Source of the DNA: Stigonema sp964246695
GTDB taxonomy: Bacteria > Cyanobacteriota > Cyanobacteriia > Cyanobacteriales > Nostocaceae
Assembly (NCBI GenBank): GCA_964246695.1
Contig: CAXTSI010000399.1
Span: forward strand, 1-8,685
Direction of reading: 5' to 3'
DNA length: 8,685 nucleotides
Position 1 is the first letter of the stretch. Each line of letters begins with the position of its first letter. The translations under genes and the position numbers were made by a program. The notes beneath the pieces were generated by a model. That model did no database searches. It had not been told where the DNA came from and was given only the letters and a program-made list of their open reading frames with translations. Shown one piece after another: positions 1-4,910 of this stretch.

Positions 1-310
1 ACTCCCCATTCCCCACTCCCCACTCAACAAGGCTTTGCAACCAAGCAGCTAAGGTGGGGTGAGTCAATTCCAAATGAATCCAACCAGGAGAAACTATTTG
101 GACCTTGAAATCTTCGCCACAGGTTGCCGATAAATGAGAGGCAATGGCACAGGCAACCTCCATAGCTGGAACTTTCTCATATTTTGAGAGCTTTAAGGCT
201 ATACCAGAGATATATAAAACTCGACTATTATCTCTACCTTTATATATAAAAATATTTTCTTTTTTTATGCTAAGCGAGTGCTTGCTGTCAGTATATGTAC
301 TGGCTGACAT
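1..310 (-). CDS. ArgS-related DALR anticodon-binding protein, 5' part (partial)
   Basis: This open frame reads leftward and leaves the window, so only about 103 N-terminal residues are visible. The frame continues with VLYISGIALKLS, MEVACAIASHLS, then VQIVSPGWIHLELTHPTLAAWLQ. This resembles the N-terminal region of the arginyl-tRNA synthetase-related proteins of cyanobacteria, which carry a DALR anticodon-binding domain further on but no catalytic core. Two adjacent ATG codons (308-310 and 311-313) are the only good starts before the conserved stretch; no clear ribosome binding site is visible. The gene is divergent from the Crp-like regulator. At its visible end the frame runs through a GC-rich heptamer repeat, encoding EWGVGNGE. 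Some related proteins have been named NrtL; I do not transfer that name. Family membership rests on recall of the motif style, and the DALR domain itself lies outside the window. Confidence 0.6.
   Translation of the reverse strand, partial: MSASTYTDSKHSLSIKKENIFIYKGRDNSRVLYISGIALKLSKYEKVPAMEVACAIASHLSATCGEDFKVQIVSPGWIHLELTHPTLAAWLQSLVEWGVGNGE
2..25. repeat. Heptamer tandem repeat CTCCCCA, 3.4 copies
   Basis: Units are CTCCCCA (2-8), TTCCCCA (9-15), CTCCCCA (16-22) and a partial CTC. The array may continue beyond the left edge. It belongs to the short tandemly repeated repetitive class of heterocystous cyanobacteria and lies inside the open frame of the DALR-type protein. Confidence 0.75.
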
Positions 311-334
311 CATCAAGTGACAGTTTAGTAACTG
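289..334. promoter_or_regulatory. Pair of similar 14-bp dyads CAGT-N6-ACTG
   Basis: Site 1 (289-302) is CAGTA-TATG-TACTG and site 2 (321-334) is CAGTT-TAGT-AACTG. Both have perfect 5-bp arms and a 4-bp centre. Their centres are 32 bp apart, about three helical turns, so a protein dimer on each would lie on the same face of the DNA. They straddle the ATG codons of the minus-strand DALR-type gene (308-313). Binding by the neighbouring Crp/Fnr-type regulator or another dimeric factor is inference. Short dyads arise by chance in AT-rich DNA, but two matching ones at this spacing are less likely to. Confidence 0.35.
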
Positions 335-653
335 TTTAATAGCTGTATATTCGCTAAATAGTATTTTTTTACACACGTAATTATATTTATTTACCCTTGC
401 ACAAAAAAGACACGTTTTCTAGCATCTGTCTTAAGATAGAAAATTTATTTACAAAGTAAAAATGAGAATTGTGCAAATTTTTTTTGAAAGTGGGTAAATT
501 TTACTACCATCATTGTACAGTAAGAAGTATAACAAAAGAGTAGCGGTTAACTTTCTACCCTTTGGAAGGTTAGCTTTCTACCCAATGGAATGGCTGGCAC
601 TGTTAGGTGTTAAGCCTGACCCGCCAACACAAAGACACTCCTTGCACCTTTTT
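314..653. other. AT-rich intergenic region between divergent genes
   Basis: This 340-bp stretch holds no convincing gene if the Crp-like gene starts at 654. The part up to about 510 is very AT-rich with long T and A runs. It contains the second CAGT-N6-ACTG dyad (321-334) and a GTA-N8-TAC site (494-507). Between 551 and 583 the 10-mer CTTTCTACCC occurs twice (551-560 and 574-583). The frame of the Crp-like gene stays open back to 513 (TTG), and an ATG at 585 is an alternative start, so its right end may be coding. Confidence 0.6.
494..507. promoter_or_regulatory. Candidate NtcA-type site GTA-N8-TAC
   Basis: GTA at 494-496 and TAC at 505-507 are separated by eight bases, matching the core consensus of NtcA-activated promoters. 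No TAN3T element lies about 22 bp downstream as in the canonical class, which weakens the case. A six-base constraint is expected by chance every few kb. The site lies 146 bp before the preferred start of a Crp/Fnr gene whose own recognition helix resembles NtcA, so cross- or autoregulation is possible. Confidence 0.3.
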
Positions 654-1412
654 ATGACGTCTTTGTCTTCAGCCGAACGCTCTTTGTTACCTATGCAATC
701 TCCATCCTCCTTTTCTGAGGCCTCACGTCCTTTTTTAACTTGGCAACGAATTCTTGATTGGGCTCAAGAACACTACCGCTGCCGCACCTTTAGCAAAGAT
801 GAACGCATTCCAGCTAGACCTGGATTGCTATATTTGGTGCAAAGGGGTGCGATCCGCATGGTGGGAACCGCCCAGGTTAGTGCCACTGCTAGTCAGCTTA
901 CGTCTCGACGCATAAACAGAACTCCAGAAGAAGCTTTCTTAGGGTTTGTTGGTGCAGGTCAGCCGTTTGAAATTGTTGCTCAGTCGCCATTCACACTCCA
1001 GGCTTACGCCCACGTTGACCAAACTGCGGTGCTGTGGATGTACTGGCACGACTTAGACAACTGGCCTCACTTCCGCCGCGAAGTTATGGATGCCTTTAGG
1101 TATCAGCACCAGCGTAAACTGCTGTGGCTGAGTGCCTTGGGACAACGACGCACAATTGACCGACTCTTAGGATTCCTCACTTTGTTGATTGAGGAATATG
1201 GAGAGCCGGCAATGAGCGAAACTGACCCAGATGTGATTCGCGGTTACTGTTTACCCTTTCCCCTCACCCATGCCCAAATTGGCAGTGCGATCGGTTCGAC
1301 GCGAGTCACCGTCACCCGCTTAATGGGCAAGTTGCGTCAACGCGGCTTAATCCTGACTCAGGGGGATAATCTTATTTGCTTGCCAGCAGAATCAATTAAT
1401 AGAGCCAGCTAA
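654..1412 (+). CDS. Crp/Fnr-family transcriptional regulator, NtcA-like DNA-binding helix
   Basis: A 252-residue protein from the ATG at 654. Residues about 45-128 form a degenerate effector-binding beta-barrel (RPGLLYLVQRGAIRMV, later FLGFVGAGQPFEI). A central dimerisation helix follows around 140-180, then a C-terminal winged helix-turn-helix at about 200-245. The recognition segment GSTRVTVTRLMGKLR is almost identical to that of NtcA (GSTRVTVTRLLG, from memory), but the rest is not NtcA. I see no arginine-containing phosphate cassette typical of cAMP receptors, so cyclic AMP is an unlikely ligand. The frame is open back to a TTG at 513, giving 299 residues, and an ATG at 585 also exists. 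The upstream 47 residues look unlike a folded domain and none of the starts has a clear ribosome binding site, so 654 was preferred. It is convergent with the binding-protein gene that ends at 1447. The regulon is unknown. Confidence 0.85.
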   Translation: MTSLSSAERSLLPMQSPSSFSEASRPFLTWQRILDWAQEHYRCRTFSKDERIPARPGLLYLVQRGAIRMVGTAQVSATASQLTSRRINRTPEEAFLGFVGAGQPFEIVAQSPFTLQAYAHVDQTAVLWMYWHDLDNWPHFRREVMDAFRYQHQRKLLWLSALGQRRTIDRLLGFLTLLIEEYGEPAMSETDPDVIRGYCLPFPLTHAQIGSAIGSTRVTVTRLMGKLRQRGLILTQGDNLICLPAESINRAS

Positions 1413-1425
1413 AGCGTAGTTAGTG

Positions 1426-1444
1426 CTTGCTACTCAGTAGCAGG
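1426..1444. terminator. Hairpin between convergent stops, possible bidirectional terminator
   Basis: CTTGCTAC (1426-1433) pairs with GTAGCAGG (1437-1444) across a three-base TCA loop, giving eight pairs including one G-T. It lies between the TAA of the Crp-like gene (1410-1412) and the TGA of the binding-protein gene (1447-1449), as expected for a shared terminator. There is no T run on either side, so intrinsic termination is uncertain. Confidence 0.4.
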
Positions 1445-1446
1445 TG

Positions 1447-2517
1447 TCAGCGAATTTTGACAAACCCAGCTTGGGAAATCAGTTCCTGTCCCTGCTCTGT
1501 CAATAGTAAATTGGCATAAGCGAACCCTGCTCGCTGCTCGTTTTGAGCATTCTGTTTGACCACCACAAACAGATTGCGCGTAATCGGGTACTTTCCTGAT
1601 TGGAAAGCCTCAATGTTCAATTTGTTCCGTTTACCAGGACATAAATTCGGGAGGACAAATGGTTCTTGGTAGGGAGCAACGTACTGCCCTTGTGTTCGCC
1701 CCAAAGACAAGGGTTTTATTGAACATTGGGGAACAACCTCTGGGGCAGAAGCGTAATAAATGCTACCTGGACTACTAGCCAATTTTTGCAGCGCTTGGGT
1801 GGTAGTGGAAACATACTCCACGTTGGGCCCAAAAGCTTGACCACCCAAGATGTCTTGGGCAAATAGTTCGACGGTACCACCATCAGTGATGCGCCGAGAA
1901 TAAGGGAGGATCGGGACATTGGGACCACCCAACTGGTTCCAATTCGTTGTTTTACCAGTATAAATAGACCGTAGCTGGTCGATGGTCAGTCCAGGAATAT
2001 TCAGGTTGGGGTTAACTGCGACTGCCAAACCATCAATTGCCACGGGAATCTCTTTGAGAGCAATCCCTCTTAGTTGGGCGCGTTTTAGTTCAGAGTCGAG
2101 AATAGGTCGTGAAGATTGGGCAAAGGCGAGTTGCCCATCTATCAACGACTGTATGCCGGTACCAGAACCGGGATTGCCGCCACTGGGTTCGACATAACGC
2201 AGCCGAAACTCTTGTCGCACTGCTTGAATTGCTGGGTCAACTGTTAGTCGAATCGGTGCCCAAGAAGTACTACCTCCGTAGTTGAATAATCCTGTGGGGA
2301 CATTTTGTATAGAGGCGAAATTCTTGCCGCTAGCTTCTCCGGACGTTGGTTGAGGCGAGTTGGAAGTACTTGAAATGGAATTATTGGGTTGGGGACTATT
2401 GATTTTATTAAGGACAAGGGGAGATTTTCTGGTAAACCACCAAAAGCCGCCAGCTATCAGCCCAACTGTAATGAATAGGGATAAGATCAGGATTGGTGTT
2501 TCGTTTTTTTGCGACAT
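1447..2517 (-). CDS. Membrane-anchored PstS-like substrate-binding protein, third paralogue
   Basis: A 356-residue protein starting MSQKNET at the ATG of 2517-2515. A TTG six bases upstream (2523) is in frame, but the ATG aligns with both paralogues. Residues about 8-28 form one hydrophobic helix with no evident AxA cleavage site, then a Ser/Pro/Asn-rich linker to about residue 70, then a PBP-like domain placed in the periplasm. Ligand-site landmarks follow the PstS order: YGGSTSWAPI (80-89), GSGTGIQ (117-123), AQSSR (133-137), YSRR-x3-GGTVE (206-217). PstS has an Asp in the segment occupied here by SSR. C265 and C293 are shared with the paralogues and could form a disulfide. It is downstream of its paralogues but separated from them by a long heptamer region, so co-transcription is uncertain. 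Ligand unknown; phosphate or another oxyanion is a family-based guess. Confidence 0.85.
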   Translation of the reverse strand: MSQKNETPILILSLFITVGLIAGGFWWFTRKSPLVLNKINSPQPNNSISSTSNSPQPTSGEASGKNFASIQNVPTGLFNYGGSTSWAPIRLTVDPAIQAVRQEFRLRYVEPSGGNPGSGTGIQSLIDGQLAFAQSSRPILDSELKRAQLRGIALKEIPVAIDGLAVAVNPNLNIPGLTIDQLRSIYTGKTTNWNQLGGPNVPILPYSRRITDGGTVELFAQDILGGQAFGPNVEYVSTTTQALQKLASSPGSIYYASAPEVVPQCSIKPLSLGRTQGQYVAPYQEPFVLPNLCPGKRNKLNIEAFQSGKYPITRNLFVVVKQNAQNEQRAGFAYANLLLTEQGQELISQAGFVKIR

Positions 2518-2523
2518 AGTCAA

Positions 2524-2635
2524 TTGTTAGTTGTTAGTTGTTAGTTGTTAGTTGTTCGTTGGTGGTTGTTAGTTGGTGGTTGTTAGTTGTTAGTTGTTGG
2601 TTGGTGGTTGTTGGTTGTTGGTTGGTGGTTGTTGG
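2524..2635. repeat. Heptamer tandem array TTGTTAG, 16 units
   Basis: Sixteen consecutive 7-bp units in unbroken register: TTGTTAG with variants TTGTTGG, TTGGTGG and one TTGTTCG. Pure TTGTTAG units cluster at the left and TTGTTGG/TTGGTGG alternate at the right. The array ends six bases from the ATG of the third binding-protein gene, so it forms that gene's upstream region. It faces the next array, which has the opposite orientation. Confidence 0.93.
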
Positions 2636-2650
2636 TTGTTGTCCTAGTCA

Positions 2651-2727
2651 CCACTAACTACTAACAACTAACTACTAACTACTAACCACTAACCACTAAC
2701 CACTAACCACTAACCACTAACTACTAA
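2651..2727. repeat. Heptamer tandem array CCACTAA, 11 units, opposite orientation
   Basis: Eleven 7-bp units C(C/T/A)ACTAA in perfect register, among them five consecutive CCACTAA at 2686-2720. A degenerate twelfth unit CCAATTA (2728-2734) overlaps the stop codon of the second binding-protein gene. The units are reverse complements, with changes, of those at 2524-2635, so the two arrays flank a 15-bp spacer (2636-2650) as a long imperfect inverted repeat. An RNA from the minus strand could fold here into a long interrupted stem. Confidence 0.92.
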
Positions 2728-2731
2728 CCAA

Positions 2732-3766
2732 TTACCGAATACTGACAAATCCAGCTTTCGAGATTAATTCTTGACCTTGAGCGGTCAGCAACAAGTTAGC
2801 ATATGCTTCTCCCGCTTGCTGGTCGCTTTGATTATTTTGCATAACAATCACAAATAACCGCCTGGTAATGGGATAATCACCACTTTGAAAGGCGGCTGTA
2901 TTCAATTGGTTAAGCTGTTGCGGACATTGGGATAAAGGGACGAAAGGCGGCTTGTAAGGTGGAACTAGTCGATCGGATTTCCGCCCCAGTGGTATGGACT
3001 TAACAGAGCATTGTCCTACTACTTCAGCCGCTGAGGCATAGTAAATCCCGCCCCTGTTGCTCCCCACTGCTCTCAAAGCTTGTGTTGTGGTAGGAATGAA
3101 TTGGACAGTGCTACCAAAGTTTCCCTTTTCTAAGATGTTCTCGACAAAAAATTCAACTGTACCTCCTTCTTCTGGGCGGCGAGAATAGGGTATTATAGGC
3201 AAATTAGGACCACCTAACTGTTGCCAGTTAGTAATCTTGCTAGTGTAGATGTCTTTGATTTGGGCGATAGTTAAACCAGGAATGCGGAGGTTAGGGTTAA
3301 CAGCGATCGCAATGCCATCAATCGCCACAGGAATTTCTTTCAATGTAAAGCCACTCTGTTGCGCCTGCTGATATTCCTCAGGTGTCACTGAACGAGAAGA
3401 CTGGGAAAAAGCTAGCTGGCGATTCAACAGCATCTTGATCCCACTACCAGAACCAGGAGAACCCGTGGTGGGATCGGTGTAGCGTAGTCGAAATTGAGGC
3501 AGGTCACTTTCAATCACTGGGTCAACTACTTTGCGGATCGGCGCCCAAGTGGTACTCCCACCATAGCTAAATAGCCCAGAGGGTACATTTGGCACAGAGG
3601 TAAAAGAGTCACCAGTTGACTGCCCGATCTGCTGAGATTGATTGTTGTTTAAAGCACCTATTCTAATACCACTTCCTCTAGTTAACCACCAAAATATACC
3701 CCCTACTAGCCCTAGTGTGATTACCAAGGCTAGAACTAAAACCGCTGTTTCGTTTTTTTGCGACAT
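2732..3766 (-). CDS. Membrane-anchored PstS-like substrate-binding protein, second paralogue
   Basis: A 344-residue protein from ATG 3766-3764 (MSQKNETAV). One hydrophobic helix spans about residues 8-28, followed by a short Gln/Ser-rich linker and a PBP-like periplasmic domain from about residue 60. Landmarks: YGGSTTWAPI (68-77), GSGSGIK (105-111), SQSSR (121-125), YSRR-x3-GGTVEFF (194-207) and a C-terminal AGEAYANLLLTAQGQELI stretch typical of PstS-like proteins. C253 and C281 match the cysteines of the third paralogue. Its first codons are identical at DNA level to those of the third paralogue over 23 bp (3746-3768 versus 2497-2519), including an A7 run. It starts 66 bp after the first paralogue and is likely in the same operon. 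The TAA stop lies in the edge of the heptamer array. Confidence 0.88.
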   Translation of the reverse strand: MSQKNETAVLVLALVITLGLVGGIFWWLTRGSGIRIGALNNNQSQQIGQSTGDSFTSVPNVPSGLFSYGGSTTWAPIRKVVDPVIESDLPQFRLRYTDPTTGSPGSGSGIKMLLNRQLAFSQSSRSVTPEEYQQAQQSGFTLKEIPVAIDGIAIAVNPNLRIPGLTIAQIKDIYTSKITNWQQLGGPNLPIIPYSRRPEEGGTVEFFVENILEKGNFGSTVQFIPTTTQALRAVGSNRGGIYYASAAEVVGQCSVKSIPLGRKSDRLVPPYKPPFVPLSQCPQQLNQLNTAAFQSGDYPITRRLFVIVMQNNQSDQQAGEAYANLLLTAQGQELISKAGFVSIR

Positions 3767-3832
3767 AGCCGTTTTTAATTTTTTATTCAGATGTCACCGG
3801 ATTTGATATGATAATAAGATCTGATCGTAAAC

Positions 3833-4882
3833 TTACTTAATTCTGACAAATCCAGCCTTTTCAATCAGTTCCTGACTCTCTTGAGTTAGCAACCAATTTG
3901 CATAAGCTTCCCCTGCTTGCTGGTCTGCTTGACCATTTTGTTTAACAATGACAAATAAATTGCGGGTAATTGGGTAGCTTCCTGTACGCAACGCTTGGGC
4001 ATTCAACTGGTTACGCTTACCGGGACATTCAGACGCAGGTACTCTTGGTTCTTGGTAGGGAGGCACAAATTGATCGTTGCGCCTTAGTGGCAAAGACTTA
4101 ATCAAACACTGGGGTACAACTTCTGGCGCAGAAGCATAGTAAATTCCACCAGGACCGGAAGCCACTTTTCGTAGGGCTTCAGTAGTTGTGTCAACATAAC
4201 TAACGTTGGTCCCAAAACTCGCTTTTTCTAGAACATTCTCGACAAAGAAGTCTACTGTACCTCCAGCTTCTTTGGTACGAGAGTAGGGTGTGATGGGTAA
4301 GTTTGGTCCACCCACCTCTTGCCAATTGGTAATCTTGCCGAGGTAGATGGCTTTGAGTTGGGCGATGGTTAAACCAGGGATGTTCAGTGTCGGGTTGACG
4401 GCGATCGCAATCCCATCAATAGCTACTGGAATTTCTTTGAGACTAAATCCTTTTTGTTGAGCTGTGGCGTTTTCTTCAGCCTTGACCGAACGAGAAGATT
4501 GAGAAAAAGACAGTTGATTGTCTAGCAACATCTGAATACCAGTTCCCGATCCTGGCTTTCCAGCTACTGGTTGAATGTAGCGTAAAATAAACTGAGGGCA
4601 AATGTTTTCAAGTACAGGGTCTACGTCTTTACGGATCGGTGCCCATGTTGTGCTACCACCATAGTTGAACGTCCCCGTTGGGATGGAGGACACGTTACAT
4701 TTGTTTTGATCGCCAATGCGATTACCTGGGTTCTCATTCAGCGGCTGATTCGCTACAGGAACTCGGTTTGTGCCATTAATTTGAGCCCACCGTTCTAAAA
4801 GAAACCATAGACCGCCAAAGATTAAGCCAATCGTGACAAGAATGGCTAAGAAAAGCTTCAGCGTTTCATTTTTATGATACAT
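3833..4882 (-). CDS. Membrane-anchored PstS-like substrate-binding protein, first paralogue
   Basis: A 349-residue protein from ATG 4882-4880 (MYHKNETLK). A hydrophobic helix at about 9-28 anchors it; a polar linker leads to the PBP-like domain from about residue 65. Landmarks: YGGSTTWAPI (74-83), GSGTGIQ (111-117), SQSSR (127-131), YSR-x4-GGTVDFF (200-213). Besides the shared cysteine pair (C259, C286) it has two further cysteines, C62 and C95, absent from its paralogues, so a second disulfide is possible. It lies 27 bp after the kinase stop with only a small hairpin between, the tightest link between kinase and binding protein in this cluster. No ABC permease or ATPase gene accompanies it, which argues for sensing rather than uptake, or for use of a transporter encoded elsewhere. 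Ligand unknown. Confidence 0.88.
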   Translation of the reverse strand: MYHKNETLKLFLAILVTIGLIFGGLWFLLERWAQINGTNRVPVANQPLNENPGNRIGDQNKCNVSSIPTGTFNYGGSTTWAPIRKDVDPVLENICPQFILRYIQPVAGKPGSGTGIQMLLDNQLSFSQSSRSVKAEENATAQQKGFSLKEIPVAIDGIAIAVNPTLNIPGLTIAQLKAIYLGKITNWQEVGGPNLPITPYSRTKEAGGTVDFFVENVLEKASFGTNVSYVDTTTEALRKVASGPGGIYYASAPEVVPQCLIKSLPLRRNDQFVPPYQEPRVPASECPGKRNQLNAQALRTGSYPITRNLFVIVKQNGQADQQAGEAYANWLLTQESQELIEKAGFVRIK

Positions 4883-4893
4883 AAATGGCTGTT

Positions 4894-4910
4894 AGCACAG
4901 CTAATGTGCT
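4894..4910 (-). other. Small intercistronic hairpin
   Basis: AGCACA (4894-4899) and TGTGCT (4905-4910) form a perfect six-pair stem with a five-base loop. It lies in the 27-bp gap between the kinase stop and the first binding-protein start and touches the last base of the kinase stop codon. It has no T run, so it is more likely an RNA-processing or translation-modulating element than a terminator, if it acts at all. Confidence 0.35.

Noticed and set aside
494..521. Complete NtcA-activated promoter
   Set aside because: TACAGT (516-521) could be a -10, but it is only 8 bp from the site instead of about 22. Only the GTA-N8-TAC core is supported.
1716..1928. Short open frames on both strands within the binding-protein, kinase, LysR and Z-ISO genes
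   Set aside because: They lie fully inside well-supported genes in other frames, show no recognisable domain and have no credible start context.
2651..2727. CCACTAA heptamers read as Pho boxes (CTTAACC-type repeats), tempting next to PstS-like genes
   Set aside because: The period is 7 bp rather than the 11 bp of Pho boxes, the core is ACTAA not TTAA, and such arrays occur widely as simple repeats. No Pho box was found in the other gaps of the cluster either.
2524..2727. CRISPR array or telomere-like repeat
   Set aside because: Units are contiguous 7-mers with no spacers, and only resemble telomeric repeats superficially. The location between genes on a chromosome fits simple tandem repeats.
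1447..4882. A phosphate ABC uptake operon
   Set aside because: There is no permease or ATPase gene, the proteins keep a membrane anchor without an obvious cleavage site, and the partner gene is a kinase.
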